Below, one piece after another: positions 33,554 to 41,762 of a DNA stretch of 44,197 nucleotides (the first letter of the stretch is position 1; each line of letters opens with the position of its first letter). The notes below the pieces were generated by a model. It searched no databases. It was not told where the DNA came from and saw only the letters and a list, made by a program, of their open reading frames with translations. Source of the stretch: JBJFCE01 sp051888775 (GTDB lineage Bacteria; Bacillota; Clostridia; Lachnospirales; Lachnospiraceae); assembly GCA_051888775.1 (NCBI GenBank), contig JBJFCE010000062.1, positions 1 through 44,197 on the forward strand, written 5' to 3'. The position numbers and the translations under genes were made by a program.

Positions 33554-34543
33554 TTATAATATCTCGAGCGGAGACTCTTTCTGCCAGGTCCGTAATGTGA
33601 GCGCATACGGACTATGATACATTTTGCACAATTCCTCATAGGTATTCCACTCTTCGGTAAGGCAGAAGTCCTTGCTCCACGTCATATACCAGCACCACGG
33701 AATATGCGTCTTTGCAAGCTGCTCCACGGAAGGAATCACACCGATCTCACCGATTGCTGCAAGCTTCTGCTCCGAATTATTTGCAACCAGCTCCCGATAC
33801 GGCTCCGCAGAATCTGTGTGGCAATGCTTTTCCGGATACATGTCTCTGGAAATAATGTCTACAACATCATCCCCCGGATACCATGCCTTGGAAGGACAGT
33901 TAAATACCCAGATCAGGTTATGAAGCTCATGGACCTGTGTATAACGCTCGTACATCATGCGCCACAGCTTTTTCACCGTATCTGCACCTTTAGCGCCCCA
34001 CCAGAACCAGTCACCGTCCCCTTCATGAAACGGTCTCCACAGAATCGGAATATCATGCTCCGCATAGACTTTCAGATGCTCTGCCATTTGATCCATATCG
34101 CGGATCAGCGCTTCCCGCTCTTTCGTCCCTTCCGTCACTGCCAACGATGCATCAAAATCTGTATTAACGGTATAAAATGATTTATCATGTCCGCCGATCG
34201 GGGAATACCAATGCCACGTAAAAGTGATCAGACCTTTCCTGCGGTATGCCCAGTCCCATGCCTGTTCCAGTGTGCCGCGGTTTTCCTCTATTTCTTTTAA
34301 ACACTCCTCGTCCGCACCTTCCAGCTGCATATGAGGCGAATAGCTCAGCAATTCAAATCCGCAAAGTGCCGGAAGTTCACCTGTTACCTTCTCGATATTC
34401 ACAAGTTCCTCCTGTGCCCTTGTCTGCGTATGCTGCCCCGTAATCATCCTATTTCCGCTTATCCTATCCAGATATGCCATCAGCCTTCTTGCATTGGGGG
34501 ATGCTTTAGGATCCGTTGGTATTCCTTTACTGTAGGTATTCAT
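33554..34543 (-). CDS. Intracellular beta-mannanase-like glycoside hydrolase (GH26)
   Basis: A 329-residue GH26 enzyme. The acid/base is Glu174 in WRPFHEGDGDWFWWG and the nucleophile Glu266 in AAIGEIGVIP; ITFTWHWYSPIGG and TGQHTQT are other family motifs. There is no signal peptide or carbohydrate-binding module, so it probably cleaves imported manno-oligosaccharides. GGAGGAATAAA precedes the start. It lies 19 bp downstream of a MATE exporter gene on the same strand. Confidence 0.92.
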   Translation of the reverse strand: MNTYSKGIPTDPKASPNARRLMAYLDRISGNRMITGQHTQTRAQEELVNIEKVTGELPALCGFELLSYSPHMQLEGADEECLKEIEENRGTLEQAWDWAYRRKGLITFTWHWYSPIGGHDKSFYTVNTDFDASLAVTEGTKEREALIRDMDQMAEHLKVYAEHDIPILWRPFHEGDGDWFWWGAKGADTVKKLWRMMYERYTQVHELHNLIWVFNCPSKAWYPGDDVVDIISRDMYPEKHCHTDSAEPYRELVANNSEQKLAAIGEIGVIPSVEQLAKTHIPWCWYMTWSKDFCLTEEWNTYEELCKMYHSPYALTLRTWQKESPLEIL

Positions 34544-34562
34544 TTTATTCCTCCGATTTGAT

Positions 34563-35891
34563 TCATATCATGTTATTGACTTTTCTATAATACAACATTC
34601 CTATGATATCTGCAAAGATCCATCCAATCGGAATAGACCACCAGATAGCACATACTCCTATTGACGTATTAGGGGCAAACAGATAAGATAACAGCACTCT
34701 CGTGCCAAGGGATATGATTGTCAGAACAAGTGACATTTCGGCCCTCTGAACTGCCCTGTAATAACCATAGAGCAGAAAAAGGATTCCTATCCCAAAATAA
34801 AAGCTTCCCTCTATTCTCAGGTATTTCACACCTTCAGAAATAATCGCCGTTTCGCTTGCTTCTACGAACATTTCCATAAACTGCCGCGAAAACAGCCATA
34901 TCACAGCTGATATGATCAGGCAAAAGGTAACGGATACCATAATTGCTATTCTTGTTCCTCTATGAATACGTTCATTCTTCTTGGCCCCATAATTTTGCGA
35001 AATAAACAGTGAGTAAGCATTTCCAAATTCTTGTGCCGGCATATAGGCAAGTGTATCGATCTTGACCGCAGCTGCAAAAGCTGCCATCACGATTGTACCA
35101 AAACTATTTACCAGCCCCTGTATCATCAAAATACCCAGATTCATCACCGACTGCTGTAAGCCCGTAAGTACATCATTCTTAATAATGGTCCCCATTCTGC
35201 TCCACTCAGGTTTACTCTGTAGTTTCAAAAGATCCATGTTCCTGATCAATACATACATTGTAATACCAATACCGGCAAATCCCTGAGAAATTACAGTTGC
35301 CGTTGCAGCACCCGAAACGCCCCATTTCAGTGATCGGACAAAATAGAAATCCAGTATAATATTCATCATTGCAGAAACTGCCAGAAAATACAGCGGAATA
35401 ACAGAATTCCCGATTGCGCGAAGCAAATATGCAAAAAAGTTATAAAGAAAGGTAAAACCGATTCCAACAAAAATAATTTTCACATAGCTTCGCATCAAGG
35501 CATAAATCTCATCCGGCACGGAAAGCAAATGCAGAATGAAATCTGTTTCGGGGAAGACAAATAAGTATAACAGCAGCGTCATCGTGCCAATAAAATAAAA
35601 TGACAAGTGAATACTCTGCTTCATGTCATCTGTCTTTCCTGCACCAAACGACTTTGAGAACAGAGCACCGCTTCCCATGCACAACCCGATGATCAATGAC
35701 GTCAGAAAGGTCATTAAAGTATAGGCCGAACCGACTGCTGCCAAAGCCTCCGGTCCGACAAATCTTCCTACAATGACAGTATCTGCAATATTATAAATCT
35801 GCTGCAGCAAATTTCCTGCCATCATGGGTAGTGCAAACAGCATTAAATTTTGCAAAATAGGACCTTGTGTTAAATTTCTTCTCTTGTTCAT
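34563..35891 (-). CDS. MATE family efflux transporter
   Basis: A 442-residue exporter with 12 hydrophobic helices. It begins TQGPILQNLMLFALPMMAGN, with the repeat-1 signature QQIYNIADTVIVGRFVGPEA. It exports cationic compounds or drugs by H+ or Na+ antiport in general for the family; the substrate is unknown. No strong ribosome binding site lies before the ATG (AGG is about 14 bases away), in contrast to the neighbouring genes. A short frame with its own strong site lies 60 bp upstream. Confidence 0.93.
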   Translation of the reverse strand: MNKRRNLTQGPILQNLMLFALPMMAGNLLQQIYNIADTVIVGRFVGPEALAAVGSAYTLMTFLTSLIIGLCMGSGALFSKSFGAGKTDDMKQSIHLSFYFIGTMTLLLYLFVFPETDFILHLLSVPDEIYALMRSYVKIIFVGIGFTFLYNFFAYLLRAIGNSVIPLYFLAVSAMMNIILDFYFVRSLKWGVSGAATATVISQGFAGIGITMYVLIRNMDLLKLQSKPEWSRMGTIIKNDVLTGLQQSVMNLGILMIQGLVNSFGTIVMAAFAAAVKIDTLAYMPAQEFGNAYSLFISQNYGAKKNERIHRGTRIAIMVSVTFCLIISAVIWLFSRQFMEMFVEASETAIISEGVKYLRIEGSFYFGIGILFLLYGYYRAVQRAEMSLVLTIISLGTRVLLSYLFAPNTSIGVCAIWWSIPIGWIFADIIGMLYYRKVNNMI

Positions 35892-35951
35892 ATGTTATTT
35901 AAAACCTGCAAATATTGGACGGTTTGCCCGTCAGATATGTCACATATAGAG

Positions 35952-36017
35952 TCAGCAGTACATTTCATCAAGCAATATCTCCGAAATACCGATCGGTTCC
36001 GGTAAACTAATATTCAT
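35952..36017 (-). CDS. Possible 21-codon leader ORF upstream of the MATE gene
   Basis: The frame starts MNISLPEPIG and has a good site, AGGGAGA, 7 bases upstream. It is followed by the short hairpin GACGG-GCAAA-CCGTC, about 35 bases before the poorly initiated MATE gene. This arrangement is typical of translation-dependent leader control, but there is no obvious run of control codons. Confidence 0.4.
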   Translation of the reverse strand: MNISLPEPIGISEILLDEMYC

Positions 36018-36044
36018 TTTTCCATCTCCCTAAGTTTATTTACA

Positions 36045-36053
36045 CTATTATAG
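36045..36053 (-). promoter_or_regulatory. Extended -10 promoter element for the MATE transcript
   Basis: On the minus strand TGCTATAAT lies about 35 bases upstream of the small leader frame. No good -35 is seen, which an extended -10 can tolerate. Position approximate to a base or two. Confidence 0.5.
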
Positions 36054-36086
36054 CACAATCGCTTTCATTCATCTCCTGCAATATTC

Positions 36087-36134
36087 AAAAAGCAAGATAC
36101 GTTTCCTCTTTATAAAAGAGCAAACATATCCTGC
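36087..36134 (-). terminator. Intrinsic terminator after spoVAC
   Basis: On the minus strand GCAGGATATGTTT pairs with AAACGTATCTTGC, inside which CTCTTT pairs with AAAGAG; TTTTT follows. G-U pairs occur at two positions. Confidence 0.8.
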
Positions 36135-36189
36135 CTTGAGTAGTACTACAGCTGACATATCCGGCGACGGATCCGGAGCTCATCATCCA

Positions 36190-36711
36190 TCATCCAATCA
36201 CACCAAATACCTTTAAGCCCCAATAGATCAATCCGAACAGCCATGAACTGAAGATTCCATATAAGATAACAGGGCCCGCAATCGTAAAGATCTTCGCACC
36301 GATTCCGAATACCTGACCTTCCTTCTGATATTCAACTGCCGGAGATGCTACCGAATTGGCAAAACCGGTGATCGGCACAAGGGCACCTGCTCCCGCAAAA
36401 GCCCCCAGCTTCTGATACAGATTCAGACCTGTGAAAATAACACTGAGCAAAACCAACAGCATGGAACACCAAGCTGCTGCCGTTTCCTTATCAAGTCCGA
36501 ACTGATTGGTCGCAACATTCAGAATCACCTGCCCCAGCACACAGATGAGACCTCCCACCACAAATGCCTTGAGCATCTGCCAGAGCAGATTTTTCTTCGG
36601 TGTCATCTGTTCCACATAATCCTGATATTCCTCTTTCTTGCGAATCTCCTGTGCCTGTCTGTGCTTGCGGTCCTCATACTCCTGCTTCATATCTGTCTGT
36701 TTGTCCGGCAT
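36190..36711 (-). CDS. spoVAC: Stage V sporulation protein AC (SpoVAC)
   Basis: A 173-residue membrane protein of the SpoVA dipicolinic acid channel. A charged N-terminal region (1-38) precedes about four helices. The family motifs VEQMTPKKN, VVGGLICVLGQ, LYQKLGAFAGAGALVPITGF, AVEYQKEG and FTIAGPVILYGI are clear. AAAGGAGAATG precedes the start. Upstream is element A5 and then a metal-resistance operon; spoVAB is more than 3 kb upstream and spoVAD 25 kb downstream. I found no sigma-G-like promoter as good as those of spoVAD and spoVAE. Confidence 0.95.
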   Translation of the reverse strand: MPDKQTDMKQEYEDRKHRQAQEIRKKEEYQDYVEQMTPKKNLLWQMLKAFVVGGLICVLGQVILNVATNQFGLDKETAAAWCSMLLVLLSVIFTGLNLYQKLGAFAGAGALVPITGFANSVASPAVEYQKEGQVFGIGAKIFTIAGPVILYGIFSSWLFGLIYWGLKVFGVIG

Positions 36712-36746
36712 GAATCATTCTCCTTTCAGCATTCGGTCCGGCAATA

Positions 36747-36933
36747 ATGAAATTTTGTCAGCAGGACGGAAAGGGTACTCACATATCTGTCAGCGGTGGG
36801 CACGCTTTCGCTACACCTCGTCCGTAGCGGTACATAAGGTGCCAAAATACGGCACCTAAGTACCGACGAACTCACAGTACCCACCGCTGACAGATATGTG
36901 AGTACCCTTTCCATCCTGCTGACAAAATTTCAT
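36747..36933 (-). repeat. Type A hairpin element A5
   Basis: A 187 bp element with its core inverted at 36802-36879 (78 bases). The arms, about 55 bases from ATGAAATTTTGTC, differ at one position, a U-G pair on the core strand. It separates arsR from spoVAC. No flanking direct repeat was found. Confidence 0.9.
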
Positions 36934-37011
36934 GTCGCCTGTCAGAATTCAGTATACCCACTAAAATAGGATTTATTCATACCAAAGTAAAGCTATTCTT
37001 ACACAGGTTCT

Positions 37012-37380
37012 CTATTCTTTGCTTGGACAGTTCATTTCAAACATGGCATCAAGGGCATGATGCAGGATATGTGCCTGTTCGGTATCTGCCAGTTTATAAT
37101 AGACTTCTTTTCCTTCCCTGCGGCTTACGATCAGCCCACCGGTCCGCAAAAGCTTCAGGTGATGCGAAACTGCCGGATCGCTCATCTCCATAGCTGCCGC
37201 AATATTGCTGACACATTCCTCACAATGGCATAGCAGCCACAAAATCCGCAGTCTGGTGGCATCCCCAAGCTGGGCAAATGCCGTGGACACTGTCTGAAAT
37301 GCCTCCTGCTTCGGCATTTTCTCCAACACATGCTCTATGTTCTGTCCGTGATCATGCGGTAAATTATAATGCGCCATCAT
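37012..37380 (-). CDS. ArsR/SmtB family metal-sensing repressor
   Basis: A 122-residue winged-helix repressor. The cysteines Cys51, Cys53 and Cys56 (LCHCEECVSN) sit where CadC has its metal site. The recognition helix is MSDPAVSHHLKLLRT, and the C-terminal helix carries several histidines (HILHHALD), a possible second site. It probably responds to Zn, Cd or Pb and represses the P1B ATPase operon. It is downstream of that operon and separated from it by element A6. Two operator-like repeats lie before the operon (39881-39936). Confidence 0.92.
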   Translation of the reverse strand: MMAHYNLPHDHGQNIEHVLEKMPKQEAFQTVSTAFAQLGDATRLRILWLLCHCEECVSNIAAAMEMSDPAVSHHLKLLRTGGLIVSRREGKEVYYKLADTEQAHILHHALDAMFEMNCPSKE

Positions 37381-37392
37381 TATCCTCTCTTT

Positions 37393-37614
37393 CGTTTTCC
37401 CATGTCACGCGACTGCGAACCTCTGTCCTCAGGATGGGAGGGTACCCGCATACTTGTCAGCGGCGGGTACTGTGAGTCCGTCGGTACTTAGGTGCCGTAT
37501 TTTGGCACCTTATGTACCGCTACGGACGAAGTGTAGCGAAAGCGTGCCCGCCGCTGACAAGTATATGGGTATCCTTCCATCCTGCGGACAGAGGTTCGCA
37601 GTCACCCGTTTTCC
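37393..37614. repeat. 8 bp direct repeat around element A6
   Basis: CGTTTTCC occurs at 37393-37400 and 37607-37614. The left copy is 10 bases and the right copy 3 bases from the element ends, so the match could be coincidental. Confidence 0.35.
37411..37603 (+). repeat. Type A hairpin element A6
   Basis: A 193 bp element with core at 37468-37545 (78 bases). The arms run from GACTGCGAACCTCTGTC to GTCAGCGGCGGG. Of five non-canonical arm positions, three are G-U on the core strand. It lies between the P1B ATPase and arsR genes. Confidence 0.9.
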
Positions 37615-37666
37615 GATACGATTTCGGATATGCATCGGACATGCCAATGATTACCCTCTTATCCTA

Positions 37667-39568
37667 TCATGTTCTGTTCGTTTTGACAATTAAAGCTCTT
37701 GTCGCATTTAATACCGCAAGCACCATGACTCCGACATCGGCAAAAATTGCCCACCACATGTTTGCAATACCAAGCGCTCCGAGTATCAGGCAGACTGCCT
37801 TGACACCCAGTGCAAAGACAATATTCTGATAAACGATACGGAGCGTCTTTCGGGAGATGCGCATGGCAAGTGCGATTTTTGCAGGATCATCATCCATCAA
37901 TACAATATCCGCCGCCTCGATCGCCGCATCCGAACCGAGCGCACCCATAGCGATTCCAATATCCGCTCTCGACAGTACCGGAGCATCGTTGATTCCGTCC
38001 CCGACAAATGCCAGAACCTCTCCTTTTTCTTCGTTTTCCAAAAGCCGCTCTACCTCTGCGACCTTATCTGCCGGAAGCAGTTCACTCTTTACCTCATCTA
38101 CGGAAAGCTCAGCTGCCACTGCCTGTGCCACCTTTTCGGAATCTCCTGTCAGCATAACTGTCTTTTTCACGCCGGAGGCTTTCAGGTCACGGATCGCACC
38201 TGCTGCCGTCTGCTTGATCACATCCGAGATCAGGATCCAGCCCGCATAGACACCGTCCAGTGCCACATGGATCTCCGTTCCGATACCGTCTGCATCCCCA
38301 CACGCAATCCCGATCTGTGCCATCAGCTTCCGATTGCCGACTGCGACCGTTTTTCCGTCCACAAGCGCTTTTACACCGTGTCCGCTGATCTCCTCGACCT
38401 GCGTTACTGCTGCCTGCTCTACCTGCTTACAGCCTTCTGCCGTCTGTCTGCTATCCTCGTATGCCTGTAACAGACTCTTACTGATCGGGTGGGTCGAATA
38501 ACGTTCTGCCGCTGCCGCATAGTATAACAAAAGCTCTTTACTCACATTTTCCGTGTGCAGTTTTGTTACCTCGAAGACTCCTTTTGTCATCGTTCCGGTC
38601 TTATCAAATACGACAACCTTGGTCTTTGCCAATGCCTCCAGATAATTGGAGCCTTTGACCAGAATTCCCTTTGCGGACGCTCCGCCGATACCGCCGAAAA
38701 AGCTGAGCGGGATAGAGATAACAAGGGCACACGGACAACTGATCACAAGGAACGTCAATGCCCGCGTAAACCATTTTATAAAAGAAGTCTCTATTCCCGG
38801 TATGAGAAGCGCCAATAATGGCGGAACTACCGCTAACAGTACCGCACCGATACAGACTGCCGGCGTATATACTCTGGCAAACCGTGTAATAAAATTCTCG
38901 GAACGGGATTTCTTCATGCTGGAATTCTCTACCAGATCCAGAATCTTGGAAACCGTAGACTCGCCAAACTCTTTTGTCGTCCGTATTTTTAGCAACCCGT
39001 TCAGATTGACACAGCCGCTGATAACCTCATCTCCTGCCGAAACCTCTCTCGGCAGACTTTCTCCCGTCAATGCCCCGGTATTCAGCGCAGACTCTCCTTC
39101 TGCTACCACGCCGTCGATCGGGATCTTTTCACCCGGTTTTACCACGATCACGGTTCCGATCGATACTTCATCAGGATCTACCTGCACCAGTTCCCCGTCC
39201 TGCTCGATATTCGCATAATCGGGACGGATATCCATGAGCTGCGTAATATTCCGTCTGCTCTTTCCTACCGCATAGCTCTGGAACAGCTCTCCGACCTGAT
39301 AAAACAGCATAACAAAGACGCCTTCTGCCAGGTCACCGATTCCGATCGCACCGACTGTTGCCACCGCCATCAGAAAGTTTTCATCAAATACCTCTCCGTG
39401 CACAATCCCAAGCACCGCTTTTTTCAAAATATCATATCCGACAATTAGATACGGGATCAGATATAACAGATACCTCACCCATCCCTTTGCCGGAATGAAA
39501 TGTAAAATCACCATACACAACGCCGCAAGCAATATTCTGCACAGCATTTTTTTCTGTTTCTTCGTCAT
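37667..39568 (-). CDS. P1B-type heavy-metal exporting ATPase (Zn/Cd/Pb type)
   Basis: A 633-residue metal pump. It has the phosphatase loop TGES (168-171), the membrane metal motif SCPCALV (Cys278 and Cys280), phosphorylated Asp322 in FDKTGTMT, and the hinge GDGINDAPVL. The Asp in WWAIFADVGVMVLAVLNA in the last helix fits the CadA/ZntA group. The usual N-terminal metal-binding domain is absent; instead a free HMA protein is encoded 30 bp upstream. AGGGAGAG precedes the start. Confidence 0.94.
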   Translation of the reverse strand: MTKKQKKMLCRILLAALCMVILHFIPAKGWVRYLLYLIPYLIVGYDILKKAVLGIVHGEVFDENFLMAVATVGAIGIGDLAEGVFVMLFYQVGELFQSYAVGKSRRNITQLMDIRPDYANIEQDGELVQVDPDEVSIGTVIVVKPGEKIPIDGVVAEGESALNTGALTGESLPREVSAGDEVISGCVNLNGLLKIRTTKEFGESTVSKILDLVENSSMKKSRSENFITRFARVYTPAVCIGAVLLAVVPPLLALLIPGIETSFIKWFTRALTFLVISCPCALVISIPLSFFGGIGGASAKGILVKGSNYLEALAKTKVVVFDKTGTMTKGVFEVTKLHTENVSKELLLYYAAAAERYSTHPISKSLLQAYEDSRQTAEGCKQVEQAAVTQVEEISGHGVKALVDGKTVAVGNRKLMAQIGIACGDADGIGTEIHVALDGVYAGWILISDVIKQTAAGAIRDLKASGVKKTVMLTGDSEKVAQAVAAELSVDEVKSELLPADKVAEVERLLENEEKGEVLAFVGDGINDAPVLSRADIGIAMGALGSDAAIEAADIVLMDDDPAKIALAMRISRKTLRIVYQNIVFALGVKAVCLILGALGIANMWWAIFADVGVMVLAVLNATRALIVKTNRT

Positions 39569-39598
39569 CGCTTTCTCTCCCTGCTTATGTAGATCCGG

Positions 39599-39817
39599 TT
39601 ATACATAAATCTCGCAATCCGATTCCACTTTTTTGCATGCCTTTAAGACCGCCTTCATCGTTGTCTTCTCGTCTGCGCCCTCCGCAAATTCCACTGCCAT
39701 TTTCTGCGTCATAAAGGAAACTGTTGCATTCAAAACGCCCTCTGTCTTCTTTGCCGCATCCTCCATCTTTAACGCACATGCTGCACAATCCACCTCAATC
39801 TTATATGTTTTCTTCAT
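39599..39817 (-). CDS. Free-standing HMA metal-binding protein
   Basis: A 72-residue ferredoxin-fold heavy-metal-associated domain with Cys11 and Cys14 in DCAACALKMED, the variant found in the N-terminal domains of Zn/Cd ATPases. It probably hands metal to the ATPase encoded 30 bp downstream, doing the job of its missing N-terminal domain. GAGGGAGCT precedes the ATG at 39817; the frame continues to 39853 without a start signal. Confidence 0.92.
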   Translation of the reverse strand: MKKTYKIEVDCAACALKMEDAAKKTEGVLNATVSFMTQKMAVEFAEGADEKTTMKAVLKACKKVESDCEIYV

Positions 39818-39880
39818 AGCTCCCTCTTTTCTGCCTGCACTTACCCTTTTCATACAGGCTCAATCATTTTCTCTTGTAAT

Positions 39881-39936
39881 CATTTAAACAAACATTTAAT
39901 CATATGTCAACAGTTATTTTAATATTTGTTTAAATG
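39881..39936 (-). promoter_or_regulatory. Promoter and paired ArsR-like operators of the metal efflux operon
   Basis: On the minus strand TTGACA (39905-39910) and TTAAAT (39882-39887) are 17 bases apart. CATTTAAACAAA at 39881-39892 and its exact complement at 39925-39936 form 12-base inverted repeats around the promoter. The left one covers the -10. Both extend into CATTTAAACAAAYATT, which looks like an ArsR/SmtB site. Confidence 0.65.
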
Positions 39937-39969
39937 TTTATCGATTTTTATCCGGCAAACCAACTTCCG

Positions 39970-40428
39970 TCACGGAAACAACCGATGCCAAAAATAAAAA
40001 ATCGACCCACACGTTTTCCCACAGGCAATTGCAAGAATCAAAATCCCCAGCCCCTTACGCAGATGGATCCGCCTTGCAAAAATAGGGATTCCGCCAAGCA
40101 TTTCCTCTATTGCAACCGCAAGACATCCGACAAACATTCCCGTAAAAAGTGCCCATATCATAACGGCGGCTACGGATAATACCTGAAGTAATACACTGCG
40201 TTCCTCCCATGCAACAATTTCCCAATTCTGGTGAAATACGCCATACACCCCTCCGGCAAGAGAGCCTGCGATCACCCATTCTTCATACAAAAACACCTTT
40301 CTGGCTGTATGAAACCGTCCGGCAAACCGCGGCACCAGACCGACAACGATCACGGTCGTAAATACTGCGCCTGCCGTAAACAACCCGAATCCCAGCCCCA
40401 GAATTCCCAATAATAGTTCCCCCGCCAT
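39970..40428 (-). CDS. spoVAB: Stage V sporulation protein AB (SpoVAB)
   Basis: A 152-residue membrane protein with about four to five helices. It matches Bacillus SpoVAB in GLFTAGAVFTTVIVVGLVPR, in GMFVGCLAVAIEEMLGGIPI, and in the motif PIFARRIHLRKGLG. AGGAGG lies 9 bases before the ATG, which is one base after the spoVAA stop, so the two genes are coupled. Downstream it is followed by the metal efflux operon rather than spoVAC. Confidence 0.92.
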   Translation of the reverse strand: MAGELLLGILGLGFGLFTAGAVFTTVIVVGLVPRFAGRFHTARKVFLYEEWVIAGSLAGGVYGVFHQNWEIVAWEERSVLLQVLSVAAVMIWALFTGMFVGCLAVAIEEMLGGIPIFARRIHLRKGLGILILAIACGKTCGSIFYFWHRLFP

Positions 40429-40429
40429 C

Positions 40430-41044
40430 TCAGAGCTCCTCCTGATTTCGGTTGGCATTTTCAACCAACGTTGTGATCACATTGCCCTCATATTGACGCA
40501 TCTGCACTTCTACAGGCGTCGGATCCTTCGTGATCCGCCTTGTTCCGATATGGTTAAAGAACAGAATAATCCCGCTTGCCAGACCGATTGAATAAGTAAT
40601 CTCCAGAATGGTAAAACCATCCGACTCTTTTCCCGTGAAAATCTCATAGACCTGCGAAAAAATATTGTTGATATCGATATCATTATGAAATGCCATGATC
40701 GTAAACGCAGCACCAAAAAAACAGATGAGGGAGATCAGACCGATTTTCATATATTCCAGTATGGGATGCTTTTTTTGCGGTGTCTGCTCGATCACAACAT
40801 CGCACTCTCCCAAATTGACCACCATGCATTCCGGAAATGCTTCCTGCAGCATCCCGATGATCGTAAGTGTACTGATCACTGCTCTGTGTGCAGACTTTGT
40901 AAAACGATACACCAGCATATACTCCGCTTTTCTTTGTAATCTGCCGTCCCTGCATAAAACACGCGCGATATCCTTTAACAACACATCTTCCCGATCGGTC
41001 TCGATCTTACTTTCCGGCTTTAAATAAAAAATCTGCACATCCAT
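40430..41044 (-). CDS. spoVAA: Stage V sporulation protein AA (SpoVAA)
   Basis: A 204-residue protein. The first 110 residues form a soluble domain; two hydrophobic helices follow (about 112-133 and 160-180). It matches Bacillus SpoVAA in FFGAAFTIMAFHNDI, YEIFTGK, ITYSIGLASGIILFFNHI and PTPVEVQMRQY. The ATG at 41044 is only one base after AAGGAG, so the GTG at 41038 (7 bases away) may be the real start. A sigma-G-like promoter is at 41108-41136. Confidence 0.92.
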   Translation of the reverse strand: MDVQIFYLKPESKIETDREDVLLKDIARVLCRDGRLQRKAEYMLVYRFTKSAHRAVISTLTIIGMLQEAFPECMVVNLGECDVVIEQTPQKKHPILEYMKIGLISLICFFGAAFTIMAFHNDIDINNIFSQVYEIFTGKESDGFTILEITYSIGLASGIILFFNHIGTRRITKDPTPVEVQMRQYEGNVITTLVENANRNQEEL

Positions 41045-41107
41045 GCTCCTTCCGTTCTTTTGTTGCAGCACATCATAAGCGCATACACATAGAATTTTCT
41101 GGAAACA

Positions 41108-41136
41108 TAGTCTGTGCAGTTTATGTATTTTCATGC
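41108..41136 (-). promoter_or_regulatory. Possible sigma-G-like promoter of spoVAA-AB
   Basis: On the minus strand GCATG (41132-41136) and CAGACTA (41108-41114) are 17 bases apart, one mismatch from GHATR-N17/18-CATNHTA. Confidence 0.4.
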
Positions 41137-41138
41137 AA

Positions 41139-41762
41139 TTATCGAATAAAGTTGGTGCGAATCTGCGGCTCCAGCTCCGGAAGGGCAATCGCGCTGTCCT
41201 TTCCTGCCTCCAGATTCTTTAATACCCATGCCATATTGTTGCCGAGTGTCCGCATGTTCTGGCGTCCTTCTTCATCCTGCATCACGTCCTCAGGCTTGGA
41301 GCCGAATACATCGTTCCAATATCTTCCGGAAACGACAGGCATCTGATTGATCGTAAAATATTTATTGAGTACATCGAGTGTTGCGGTCGTCCCCGCACGT
41401 CTTGCAGAGCATACAGCGGCAGCCGGTTTATAGCGCATATGCTTTCCCGTTGAATAAAACAGCCTGTCCATCAGCGCTAACAGAGCACCGTTTGGAGATG
41501 CATAATACACCGGACTTCCAAACACATAGCCGTCTGCTTCCTTTACCTTTTCAGAAAGCATTGTCAAAATATCATCTTCAAACACACAGCTTCCCTTTTG
41601 GACACATCCTCCGCAGCCGATACATCCTCTGACCGGCTTTGCGCCAATCTGGAATATCTCTGTCCGGATCCCGTTACTCTCTAATGCTCCCGCGACCTCA
41701 CTCAGTGCCGTATACGTACACCCCTTTTCATGGGAGCTTCCGTTGATTAATAGTACTTTCAT
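41139..41762 (-). CDS. Iron-sulfur flavoprotein (flavodoxin-like, Isf type)
   Basis: A 207-residue flavodoxin-fold protein. NGSSHEKGCTYTAL (7-20) binds the FMN phosphate. The compact cysteine motif CIGCGGCVQKGSC (Cys47, 50, 53, 59) is the 4Fe-4S site of archaeal and clostridial iron-sulfur flavoproteins, which handle O2 or peroxide reduction or other electron transfer. GSPVYYASPNG is the second flavin loop. AAAGGAG precedes the ATG, which overlaps the PHP gene stop by 4 bases. Confidence 0.92.
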   Translation of the reverse strand: MKVLLINGSSHEKGCTYTALSEVAGALESNGIRTEIFQIGAKPVRGCIGCGGCVQKGSCVFEDDILTMLSEKVKEADGYVFGSPVYYASPNGALLALMDRLFYSTGKHMRYKPAAAVCSARRAGTTATLDVLNKYFTINQMPVVSGRYWNDVFGSKPEDVMQDEEGRQNMRTLGNNMAWVLKNLEAGKDSAIALPELEPQIRTNFIR

